Assembly: GCA_033026295.1 (NCBI GenBank)
Contig: CM065182.1
Location: forward strand, 9,920,001 to 9,984,000
Source of the DNA: Channa striata
Taxonomy: Eukaryota; Chordata; Actinopteri; Anabantiformes; Channidae
Length of the DNA stretch: 64,000 nucleotides
Direction: 5' to 3'
Part shown: in pieces, positions 36,981-48,400 of the stretch
Numbering within the stretch: position 1 is the stretch's first letter
Layout of the letters: each line of letters opens with the position of its first letter
The notes under the pieces: generated by a model
Database searches by the model: none
The model's input: the letters and a program-made list of their open reading frames with translations, nothing else
Told to the model about the DNA's origin: nothing
Made by a program: the position numbers and the translations under genes

Positions 36981-39861
36981 GCCCGATTTCTCATCCTCAG
37001 TCACCAGCTTTGCTGTGCTCTTTCGTCGCGACAATACTCCTTTAGTTTAGTGTCTTGTGTGACTTTTTAAATTATTGTAATCAAGCAGCTTTACTTCAAC
37101 TACTTGCAAAACTGCAATCCTACTCGCCCTAGTACAAGCACTGCGAGGTTGTGAGGCAGAATGAGATAGCAGAGCTTTCTTGAGAATTCCTGTCGAACTG
37201 ATTTTAAGAATTTACATATAAAATGAAAACCAGCAGCACAGAAAATGCACACAATTGATTTTTTCAGGCTCCTTTATTTTATTTTTCTTGCTCTTGTTTT
37301 TTTTTTTTTTTTACTAGTATGTAGATTAGATTTTAATCTAGTAATGATTTGTTATCTTAAGGGTTTACGATATTTGCGGTGAATAAAAATGACGGAAGAA
37401 GGATATGATGAAGTTGAATAATTATTGTTGTCTGTGAGCTGCAGCAGATACATACAGTATAATCCTATGCAGTCCAATATACAGAACACTATCACTCTTT
37501 TGACTTTTTTGTGTTTTACGTTATTGTAGTTGTGAAAATTACAGCTGTAGCTGTATTGAACGAACAAATCAATAAACATACAACAAACAAAACAAATGTT
37601 TAAGATGCTGCATTCAAATAAAAGAAAAACAAAGATGCCTTTTTTTTTTTTTTGTAAAGAATATTTGAAAAAAAAAAGTGTGACTCCTGATAAGTAACAG
37701 AACATTAGGGTAAACATTTTTGTTTTGGCAGTGAGAGTTTCAGTGCTCTCAATATTTATTCCTAAAAATTTCCAGTTTGCACCAAACTCTCTCCTTCCAA
37801 AACATCGCAGAAGATGAGAGCGCTGCCTTTCTGTCATCCATCCAAAATGCCATTCTTTTTGTGCACCTCAGTGGAGATTGTTTCATTCCACATTTACATG
37901 TAGAATTGGCCAGACAAAGCCCCCGATCGTGCTGTGTCATTATCATGTCAGGGCTGCACCCACTCGTTCACAGCGGCCACCAGCAGTGCCAAGTATTCAT
38001 CCATAGCCCCAGCCACCATTCTTCATTATCCTCACTGAAAAGAACCAGAGTTCAAAATAGTTTTTGCTGGCTTCTCTTTTCATCACCAAGCCAAGGTTGA
38101 TTGGCTTTTGTGAAGTACTGCATAGACACAAAAGAACTGCTAAAGTCTTCTTTGACTGGCCCAATTGATTGCAACTTTAAGTTGAGATGTTTGGATTCAG
38201 ACTTTGTTGGCGGGCTCAAGTGGTCCGGCTAATAGGCAGTTTGCCAGCTCTAAAGGCAAAGGTCAGAGCTAGAAAGACAATAATGAGGAATCTTAGTGTT
38301 AAATGCAAAATAATGTACTTTATTGGAAGAAAAAGGTTGTAAAGATAGTAGTAGATAAGTGTGTGTGTGTGTGTGTGTATGTGTGTAGGTGGGTATACTG
38401 GCAGATCTGCACTGTGTGATGATGATGATGATGTGATGGTCGGATGTGTGGGTGAGGGGAGGTCATGCTGGCTGCTGATTACCCAGATGGCATGCTCGCC
38501 ATAGGTGTATGCAGTTGACAAATGCCACATTTATCATAGCTCTTTTCCTTCATCGTGCCCCCCAGTGATGTGATGAGACGGTGGTATTTTGGATGATATT
38601 ACGGTTTATTTTAACGAACTGATTGGATCGTGCTATTAGATTGGTCTTCTGGTGTTATACATTTTCATTAGAGATATATATGTGTGAATGTAGTGTTGTA
38701 ATACTGCTCTGTTTGTCTCATAGGTGTCTCAGGTCTATCTTCTATCATTGTTTATGGCAATCTCTATTATAATTATGGTGTATATCTGAGATTCTGTCTT
38801 AAGAGCAGTAAAAAAGTAAAAACAGTGACTGAGCAAAATTAAATGGGTTTATTGTCTAGTGGACATGTTTAATCTTCATAATACATAATCAATAACTGAA
38901 GTTGTTTGGGAAGGTGAATGCTTGACTTAATTATGGTCCTGATGAGGTTATATGAAACATTTAGCAATGCCAGTCGCCAGTAGTAGTTAGCTCGTATGAT
39001 TTGGAGTTTCAGAGACCAAAGACAGAAATGTCCAGAGAGTCTCAGAAGATTAAATTACACATATGTTGCCGTCATACAGCAGAAAGGTTCTTTTGATTGT
39101 ACTGTGTTAGAGATGTGAGGAGCACCTGAAAACTCCTTAGCTCTTGACTTGATCGTGACGTGTAAAAGACAGAAACGGTTGTTCCAAGTCTCAAGCCCAT
39201 CTTCAAAAACCCATATTCTCATCCTGAAAGTCACAAACTGCCCCAGCGGATTCACATTTGTTTGAAACTTTATACCTTCCTCGGTAAAAGGTGTTTGGCG
39301 AATTTCATAAGTTTATGTGCATGACATCAAAGAGGAGCATGCTGCACATTACTGCTTTGATATTCGGCACACTAACAGATATTCATCTGGGAATCAGGAA
39401 GGTCACACTGCACACTGACTCCGTTATCCATGAAATGGTGTGAACGTTGAACAATGTGAGTCAACTTGAAATTGCACCATAGAACAGACCATCTTCAGGA
39501 AAGCCCCAGGAAGAGCTTCTGTCAGTGAAACTCTCCTCGCAGTAAAAACCTCACTCGTGTCTAATTGTTGAATTTACTTCAACCACAGGATGAATCCAGA
39601 CGTTCGGTGCACAGAAGGTTAAAGTCGACTTAAAAATAGAAACAGCGTGTTTGCCTTTGGCTCAGATCATATAGAAAATAAATACTAACCCCTCAGCCAG
39701 TGTTTTTGAGGACTGCGGCTATTTTCTTGTATATGAGTTGAAAATTGTCGTGTTACCAAATATAGACATGACTTCTATTAATTGACATCTCTCAATTGGC
39801 CTCTTTAAAATTATCTGCATACGGCAGCCTCAGTCGCATGCATGCTCTTTCTTTCTGTGCA
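36981..39861. other. Unique DNA with T/A runs and microsatellites
   Basis: No gene. The 161-codon minus frame at 37352-37837 is rich in Phe, Tyr, Cys and Lys and lies in AT-rich sequence containing T and A runs, so I treat it as chance. T runs lie at 37297-37312 and about 37640-37653. Confidence 0.45.
38359..38378 (+). repeat. (GT)10 microsatellite
   Basis: Twenty bases of GT repeat followed by ATGTGTGTAG. A short (GAT)5 tract lies at 38418-38433. Confidence 0.85.
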
Positions 39862-39882
39862 TCTCTCTCTCTCTCTCTCTCA
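39862..39882 (+). repeat. (TC)10 microsatellite
   Basis: About ten TC units, preceded by CTTTCTTTC and followed by a short CACACACA near 39892. Confidence 0.85.
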
Positions 39883-42070
39883 CTTTTACTCACACACACA
39901 TCAAATGTTAGATTAACTTGTCAGTGGGAAGACAGAGAACGTAGCCTACTTTTCTCCACAGTACAGCTGGAAGGCTGTCGGTGTATTTACATGCATTCAC
40001 ATAAGCCTCTAGGGGGTGATTCCTTTTGATGTAAGAGTTCCCTTAACAAGCGTGGCATCACATATCAGTGAGTTATCTTTGTGTAAAGCCATGTTACGTG
40101 AAGACGGGAGCGTGCGCGCGCCGGTTTTAGTGCGTTCCAAGGTTGCATGAGAAATGTGACATGTCACATTCATTCAAAGTTGATTTCACTGTGCATGAAG
40201 GGCAATGCAAGGCATGTCTTTATTTAAGGCTATTGGGAGATCATGTGACAAATCCATGCATTGTGTGGTTGCATAATTTATGATACATCTTGACAAAAAC
40301 ATGATTTGCTTCCAGATGCCCCAGGCAGTTCAGCATTGTGGAGGGCCCAGATGGCAGGAAGGGGTGGCAGTTTGAAATTTAAGGTTTTCAGTTTGCAGAA
40401 ATCTTAACACATGGTGTTAATAAATTGCACTTATCAACCTCAATGTTTTTCACTCAAAGTTCTTGCTTTGACCATCTGTGATTGCTTTTCTCCAAATGAA
40501 AGCAACGAGCCTCCTGATTTCAAATACAAATGCTCTCCTTGATAATCTTACAGCTGTTGAATATAATTAACTTTTGGTTTTGAATGCACGCCAGGAGTTG
40601 GTGTTGATGGATAATTTACCTTTGGTGTAAAAAACACACTCAACCTGCTTCTCAAATTATGTATTGATTTTATGAAGTCTTTGTTTAAAATGTGTTTTCT
40701 TGAATATTTTCTTCAGCCTTCAGATAATGTTTCCTTCCAACCAAAATGGGAATATAAATATAAAGGAGCTGCTGTAATTAACAAACTGTTCTTCTCTCTT
40801 TAAGGTTATCTCCTCTAATTCCACATCAGTGTTTAGTATTATTTCTCATCGCTGAGAAGAAATATTTAGACGCATCCTAAAATCATGTCCGGTCATTTAC
40901 TGTATTGTACAGTACTAGCTGCATTAAGGATGTAGTACAGTAGAGTAAATAACAATGTGGACAGATAAAATAGCACCACATCCTATTTAGCTGCATTTTC
41001 CATTATCAGGGTTTTCCAAAACCGACCTTGGTTTGTGGCCTTGCATCGCTGTCATCCTCCATTTTACCAAATCATCCCTCCCTGGCTGATTCTCAAACTT
41101 TCCTGTATTAACTGACATTTAAAAGTAAACATATATAATAAGACTAAAATGTTTCGATAGGTGGGAACTTGAAAGAAATAGTCCTCTCTCTCATCTGCTC
41201 CTCTACTGAATTTCTAAAACAACCACCACAGAAAAGCATTATTCCCAGTCCAGCGGTCCCTCGTTTGGGTTCTTAACATACGGTAGCTTCTTTTTTTTTC
41301 AAGTTATTTTGTTTTTGTTCCACTTCCTCAACAGATGGTTTGTGTTTTTTTCTCCATGTTGCTCTGCACCCGAGCACCTCTCCGCACACCATGGTCTCTT
41401 GCTGTTGATCTCCCCGCTCTTCTTTTATTTACTCAAGTGAGTTATGGGGTGCAAACTCTTAATCCCACCTTTTTCATCCTGTAACGCTCCCTCTCTCCAG
41501 CAGCAAGCTAATTTCCACCTTGATAAGCTATCGGGTCAGCAGCTTTTCCACAGAACAGCCTTGTCTACCATATAAAGCCATTACACAGCAGGCAGTAAAA
41601 ATCAAATGCACCAGAAGACTTCTTCTAGCATAGCGTGTCTGTTAAATCAATGCTGCCTCAAAATGTTCCCCATCTGTTCCTTCTGCTAATGTAACTTGTT
41701 TAATCAGATGAATAGAGAATACTTCACTGTCCCAGAGAAAGTGATACAGTGACTGACATTCAGTGTGTTTGCTCACTTCACTGTTTTTCACATTCATAAT
41801 CATGTTGCGTTTATGTTTCTACATTGCATCTGCAGAGCTAAACTGCAAATACAAATGGATTTATGTGGATGACTTATGTGCAACCACATTTCATTTTAAC
41901 ACAAGGAGTATATATTGGCATTCATTGTAAATGCCAAATTGCACATATGTTGATGTTGAACATTTGTCAATAACTGTTTCCATATAAAGTATTATATTCA
42001 CCAAAATCAGACCTTGCAGTACAACATCCAGTTTGATTGACTGCGGCCTTATTAATTTTTTGTATGGTTG
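39883..42070. other. Unique non-coding DNA
   Basis: No gene. It contains a CpG-rich GCGTGCGCGCGCCGG at about 40111-40125 and an 18-bp palindrome at 40153-40170. The rest is AT-rich and repeat-free. Confidence 0.45.
40153..40170. other. 18-bp perfect palindrome
   Basis: AATGTGACATGTCACATT reads the same on both strands. Its core TGACATGTCA consists of two inverted TGACA half-sites of the type bound by TALE homeodomain proteins (TGIF/MEIS/PREP). Binding is inference. Confidence 0.6.
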
Positions 42071-42190
42071 TGTTTAGGCTTCGTTAAGGTTAGAGAAAGA
42101 GTAAAGTTACTCCTACACAAACCCGCATCACATACAGGACTCTAGAGTCAAACCCGGGTCTGTTGCTCGACAGTCCTGCACTGTGTTTTT
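42071..42190. repeat. Degenerate tRNA-like/'gttaaggttag' interspersed repeat
   Basis: GGCTTCGTTAAGGTTAGAGA is followed by CTCTAGAGTCAAACCCGGGTC (on the other strand a B-box-like GGTTTGACTC) and GACAGTCCTGCACTGTG. The order matches a common fish repeat with a 'ggttaaggttagggaaa' start and a tRNA-like end that mimics 'gggtgaaagtcctgtgtt'. It is old and non-coding. Confidence 0.45.
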
Positions 42191-42239
42191 AACACCTTAT
42201 GTGCCTGTCTAAATTGTGTTTTAGTATTCAGGCACTGCA

Positions 42240-42480
42240 TTCTGCCAGCAAGTCATGACTAATATGAAGTATGAGCCGCTCGGAGTCCAGCTTTAGAGCA
42301 TGCAGCCCATATTTGCATATTTGTCGGCACCTGGTCTGATATCTATCTCCGGATTGTGATGTTTGTTATTGGAGAGTAAACCCTCTGATATTTCAGTGGC
42401 CTTTTGAAAATCCTCGGAGTCGTGTGGGGGGCATTAGAAGCTTTATAAATGACAGGATGAGGATTCTCCCATTTTGCTTT
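42240..42480. promoter_or_regulatory. Candidate conserved non-coding block D
   Basis: A repeat-free block containing a perfect octamer ATTTGCAT at 42311-42318 (POU-factor type) inside CATATTTGCATATTTG, and TAATATGAAG upstream. There is no long frame. The enhancer role is inferred from texture and motif only. Confidence 0.25.
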
Positions 42481-43329
42481 CTCTCACCTTATGTGTCTCA
42501 CCCAGTGTCTTAAAAGCTATGTGGTCTCTCAACCAGACCAAGACAAAATATTCCAATGGGGCAGGATACTGAGCTCAAAAAACTCCCAAGATATCTTTGT
42601 GTGTCAATTTCTATATATGCTGTAATTGCAAAAATATTATTTTGTTTCCACAAAAAAAAACTTTTTTTGGGTGTGATAATAAACATCAAGCCCATGATAA
42701 TAGTTTGTGTATAAATTTTTTTGCAGAAGCCCACAAGGTCACAGCTTGTGGACACTATAACAATTCAGTCTGTGTCCATTGTTTTTGTGATTGTGTCATT
42801 AAATTTTAGACATGTAATAGTTTCAATAAACTGTGGACTTATGTTACAGTATTTTCACCTTATTGCCAGGTTTGTCACGTTCCTGAAGGGAAAAAAAAAC
42901 TGTTTTGCTGGATATAAATTTTTGGCATGCATGGTATTATCACAGCAACCAGAAATTGAGTCCTGCCTTTGAATTTTGTTTTTGTTTGTGGAGAAAAGGG
43001 GGGGAAAAAAGCAGAAACAGAGCCAGAGAAAGATGTGGCACCAAATACGATTGTTGCCCTCCATCATCACTGGGACCTGGCTGTTAGATTGGTGTGCCAC
43101 CCAAGCTCTGCTTAGTGCTCAGTCATCTGCCATATCCAAATAGTGCAACGACACTGCCTCTTTCCACAATCTGCTTTTGATGGATAAACACAATGTCGTC
43201 ATGTAAACACATCCCTCTACTTCTTTGCATTTCAAAGCCTCCAGCAATACATCTTTCTAGCCTGTTCATGTAGAGAGTTCACCTTGATTTGTGGCCATGT
43301 TGTTCTCTTTGGTCTGTCACAAGGAAGCA
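42481..43329. other. Unique non-coding DNA
   Basis: No gene. Short A runs lie near 42652 and 42890. Overlapping frames of up to 83 codons are unsupported. Confidence 0.45.
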
Positions 43330-43990
43330 GTTGGAATGACTGATTGGACTTTGAAAGACTAATGTCCATGTCGGCATGGCGAAATCAGGGCCATGGCAGA
43401 GAAAGTATTAATTCTAACAGGGAAGGGGGAAGTGTGTTCACAGAATTCTTATTCTGTGGACAAATGTCTGGAAGAGTGTTTCGGCACATTGAGAAATAAT
43501 TTAATTTTGCCGAGACTAAAGAACCTGCACATTTTGCGTGCACTCTGCATCCCTTTCTATGATTTAGTCTCAAATTACAGCGTTGGTTTGGTGCCAGCCA
43601 AGACTTAGAAAGAGAATTCTCCTCTCCGGAGTGATGCCCTGCGAGTGAATGTTTCTCTTTTTTCCCTCCTCCATTAGGGAGCATATCTGAATGGAGATAC
43701 AGGCCTTGCCATTTGAACATTAATAAGCCAGTTTTACAAACCCGGAGTGGTTTGCCTGTTGGAGAAGTTCTCCACCCACCTTCTTTCTCTGTCTCTCTTG
43801 TCATTTATCAAGCAGCACCATAGGGCTGTTTGGCTTAATAAGTCTGTTTGTCTTTGCACTTGCAGGGTTTGCTTCCCCTCAGCAGTCCTCCACAGAAAAA
43901 GTGGGGGTCGTAGCTTTAATTAGACCCCTCTAAGGCAAACCTGCATGAGACAGCAATGCTGGGTTTCTGTATTTGATTGGATTTGATTGC
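43330..43990. promoter_or_regulatory. Candidate conserved non-coding block E
   Basis: About 660 bp of repeat-free, even-composition sequence. It includes TTTAATTAGACC near 43915, ATTAATTC near 43410 and TTAATAAGTC near 43835, which are homeodomain-like cores. The 139-codon minus frame at 43385-43804 has no recognisable domain. A pyrimidine tract ending in TTAG at 43677 could act as an acceptor. A conserved regulatory block is more likely than an exon. Confidence 0.25.
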
Positions 43991-46900
43991 ATGTTGTGAG
44001 CTTTCTCCACCAAGTTTGGAAAGCGATCATGAGTGTAACTGCTTTTCCGATTCTGTGTAATTTACCATTTTATCACACTATAGCCTTTTTTGGCAGAGAT
44101 CTCGGTACATTGCCATGAAGTTGACCCTCATTATAAAGGATTTGTTTGTTTTCACGAACCCCAGAACAAACCAAACAAAGCCGGCAGAACGCCACGGCAG
44201 ACAGCCGCTGGCGTCCCAGTAGTAGAAGCAGGATGCTCCACATCTACCATCCACAGCTTTCCAAACAATGGCAGGTAATGACAGGACGATTTGAACTCAA
44301 AGTTACAGGGCATTTTCTACAACGCGATTATCATTATGGAGCCAGATTTGAATTTGTGCGGGTCATGTGTTTGTGAAATAAGGCGTTGGATTGTAGAAAT
44401 AATGCGTCATCAAAATGCACCAGCTGACTTATTCATTTTACGCAGATGTCAAGCTGGCACACACCTGGTGGTTGTACTACCTTCCCTGCCAACATAAGCC
44501 ACGATCAGCAGTTCCCAAGTATACTGTGTTTCACTGATCTTTTTAAAGACTTTACTAAACTATATTCAATGTTTTACATGTTTAAAACATTGACTTTGAT
44601 TGGACGTCGGGATTATTAGTGGCCCATTATGTTGTGGTTTTTATTCCTTTCTGCAGCAGCCTCCAGGATGTGAAAGTCCCCCTCAAATTTTGTCTGTAAT
44701 CTTGCTGTTATTTATCCTGTATTACTGCCTTTGGTGGGATTTGATCAATAGTCTTCTTGTGAAGTGCCTGTGTGTGGATGTAACAGATCCAAGCCTATTT
44801 ATGTTTACTAAGATAAGTATTGACTCTGGCCATGGGGTGGCTTCACTCTCTCCTTCCTCTCTCTCGCACAAACTGTTTCTCGTGTTTACTCTTTCTTCCA
44901 CAAATGCTTCTGTTACAGCTCAAATAGTCCTTTTCTGTGTCTTTAAAGTTATTTCACTCCTCCCTTAAGATGCAAGAAACTTTGAGGTTCAACCAGAGTT
45001 TGTGTCAGCCCGTGATTGTTCCTTTTTGGTTGGAGAATATGATGGATCCCTGGAAAAAGTGAAAAATACACCACACATATTGGCTGGCAACATGAATTAG
45101 CTTCTGAAGATGGAATAAAAAAAAATATATCTTGTAAGTTGAAGAGATGCACAGAAATCCATCATTAGAGAATTGCAGAGTTGGACACAGAGGAACTTCT
45201 GCTTAAGAGTGAAGAGAAATTGTGCAAGTGAGAAATTGCTGACATTGGAACTGACTCTATTTGGAAATTATGCCTTTTACAGCTAATTACAAGTAAGAGC
45301 GCTCTTAACAGGTTGTTCAAGACAACGTGTGCTAATTATAGGATGTTGTTAGTGTGATAGTAGCATTCAGAAATGTTCTGCAAAATGCTTTTGGAAGCCC
45401 CCGCAGCAGCCATCTCCACCAGGTTCAACTTAAAGGTCAAATCTCTGCCATCACACCTGAGGGGATGAACTGCCCTCATCTGTTTGTTTTGCTTTTGTTT
45501 TTAGAGCCGATAAGATGATGCTGTTGTAACGATAACCTGTTTTTACCTGCTCCGTCAAATTAAATATACAATAATTTACCGCAATAAAAATCTGCAAAAT
45601 AAGATGCAGTGCAGTACAAGCTGTACAGAGCCATTGTTAATGACATTACACGCAGGTTATGAATTATATCCACATTGTATGTTCACGCACGTGTATTTCT
45701 AAGCAGCACCTGAGATTCACAGCTCCAAAATGTACAGTACTCATTACATCACTCAGTGTTTCAGAGCTGGATATGAGAGCATCTCCCGGCACTCACAGGT
45801 CAAACAGGGCAACCGAAATGGAAAACTTAAGCTCCACTTGGACTGAATAGCAGAGAATAATTGTTTCTTGGCTGAGCAAGTGGAGAACTCTATAAGGGGC
45901 CCCGAACCCGAAGAAAGCAAGCTTAACTGTCATTTTACACTTAGCCCTTTCACCTTTATTTAACCAACCAATGTATCTTAGAGTTGTAAGATACCTTTCT
46001 TCACAGTAATTGGTCTAATCGAGCAGCACTTAAATCATTCACTGTACCTAAGGTGCGCTACCTTTGATCCATCTACTTCAGTTCTTTAATGACCACTCTC
46101 CGTAGACAAATCAGCCCATTCATAAGTGCTTTATGCTGCTATAAGATGAGCTTCACATCTACTACATATTTAAATTCTCAATCCTGTCCATTAAAGAATG
46201 GGCTGCCCAATTTCATAATTGTTAGTGCTTCATTGTCTTTGTTTATTGTTGTGTTTGACGTGTATCTGTATGTTTATATCTCTATCTATATATTTATATA
46301 AACATTTATAAATATAATGCACTGCAGTATAACTACACTACCCACTATGACCTCAGTAATGAAAACATGGTGCAATTATAACCTTTCTATCAGTTTTATT
46401 ATAAAAACTCAGAAAATATAACCTTGTGACCTTCATCTTAAACAACATTAATATTAAGCCAGCTTTGTGTTGTGATCAGTGTACTTGCATATGAGACCTT
46501 GTACGAGACTCTTGTGCAGTTTCGAATATGTCAAGCACAGAGTCATATAATAATCATTATTGCCTGGGATTTTCAATTTGTAATTAAATCTGTTCTCTCT
46601 GAAATCTATCACTTGAGTCTGGGCCAGGCACTTTACTCAATTGTCATCGCAAATGGGTCATCTGACAGTTTTCTGCTGACATTAAAACAAAAGTTGTTTT
46701 CCTTGTGTCTTGTCTAAAATGCACATGGCCGTCATGAGTGAGCTAGATTACAGGTTTCAGGAAAAAAAAAACTGTTGGCACAAATCTCGTTTCTTCCATC
46801 TAACTGTCTCAGCTGTTGGCACATGTTGGCCTGTGCGACAGGATGTTGTTACTGCCTTTCAAGGACAGTGCTGCATCAGGAGACATCTGTGGCAATGGAA

Positions 46901-48374
46901 GAAAGTGAGATCGTTGGCAAGTAGTTCCCCAAGGGAGGAGCAATAGATGTGGCATCTCTCAGGGATTAGCCCACTCGGGCTCACATTTTGTGCAAAAGAA
47001 ATTGCAAAGCTCAGCCTATAATTTCAAATCTTTTTAACGCACTTATGCACTGCCTTTGTGTAGCACAGAGTGGGCTTCACTTCTATGTCCTACATTGTAC
47101 AATCCAGAAATTTGAAACTTTGAATATTTGATTAAACAGGGAGTCTGTGGGCAAAATCATGCAAACTTTTATTCTTAAAACTTTCTTATGTTTCCTGAGG
47201 CCAGGAAAAGCCTTTGAAATATCACTGAAATTGCCATGTGACACAGATATCTGCATAATCTCCTTATAAGATTATTTGGTTATCTCTTTAAGGACAAGTC
47301 AACTCTAACTCAGCCAAATTAAAAACAAAATATATTGTTTGTAACTGCCCCCCAGTAATTGTCTGATCTGACACCCATGTGACATTCAGTCATTCTCCTT
47401 TTTTTGTGCCCCATCTCCAGCTCTGTGGGTGCATCCCAGTTCACTTTAGTGATTGTTCTTCATCCTGCGATCCCTGCTTGACCTAGAAGTTGTTCTGATC
47501 CTCCAACTTGAAGGACATCCCAAGACCCCTATATCTGTATTTGAGATGGAAGGATGGATTTGTACCGAAGTACACTAATACCAGAACCAATTTAAGAATC
47601 CACTACACTGGACTATAGGCTTCTCTATACTCCCAACACCAAGGCACCTCTCTGCTCTCAGCTAACAAAAAACAAAACATCCAAAAAGACAAGGGGGGCT
47701 TCTCGTCTTTTTTTTTTTGCTGAAATCTCAGCCGGCACTATTTTGTGCACGGTGGTACTTTCAGGCTGCCTCTGCCGCGCTGTGTCTGCACGTCGAAGCT
47801 ATCCCAAACAGCCTTGACTGTCATTTCATGCTTTGCCAGTTGAATGAGAGTGATTGGTACAATGTGTTTGCACACCAAACTCGCTGCATTTTCCAAATCT
47901 TCCAAACAAATTGAACTGGGGATGTAGCAAATGTACCCATCAGAACAGCCCCTCTATTTTAGCCTCAAGCCATGGCTGATTGATAGCTTTGATAGCTGCA
48001 TAAGCAGCATTGTGATTTTTTGTGTGTTTTAGTATGCACTTTCTTCTTTAGCAAGAGGATGGGTAGCCTCTAGACATTAAGACTGGGTAAAAATGCAAAA
48101 TGACAATTGTAATGCCTACTTCTTATCATCACACAGGGGAGGCCAGGGAATAAACGTGACAGGTGTTGGGCTGAAACCTGTGCAAAGACAGGGAAATGGC
48201 AGATAGATTGGAGGTTTCTGTGTGGACTTGTGTGACACATGTTGTGGGGACACAAATCTGTGAAAACATCAAGGCAACGAGTCTTCTTTTTAGGAACAAA
48301 AGGAACCCTCTTAAAATAAATCTTTGCATTTGTGGGTATATTCTCGGTTCAGTGTCTGTATATGCAGACTCCGG
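43991..48374. other. Unique non-coding DNA with one exon-like interval
   Basis: No gene is established. An interval ending CAG/GTAATG at 44276-44282 is exon-like and is discussed as a finding. A 26-bp region at 44567-44592 has 10-bp inverted arms (CAATGTTTTA/TAAAACATTG). AT-rich DNA fills 46260-46320. A strong acceptor-like tract ends at 47420. No mobile element is recognised. Confidence 0.4.
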
Positions 48375-48400
48375 GTGTGTGTGTGTGTGTGTGTGTGTGT
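48375..48400 (+). repeat. (GT)13 microsatellite
   Basis: A perfect 26-bp GT repeat. Confidence 0.95.

Noticed and set aside
37352..37837. 161-codon minus-strand open frame
   Set aside because: It lies in AT-rich DNA with T and A runs. Composition is dominated by Phe, Tyr, Cys and Lys, with no domain, signal or conserved motif.
43385..43804. 139-codon minus-strand open frame
   Set aside because: No motif or coherent domain. The region reads better as non-coding block E.
47390..47560. Strong acceptor-like tract ending CCATCTCCAG at 47420, followed by GTGCATCCCAGTTC
   Set aside because: No convincing donor or coding frame follows. It may be a remnant of an unnamed repeat, but I could not support a family.
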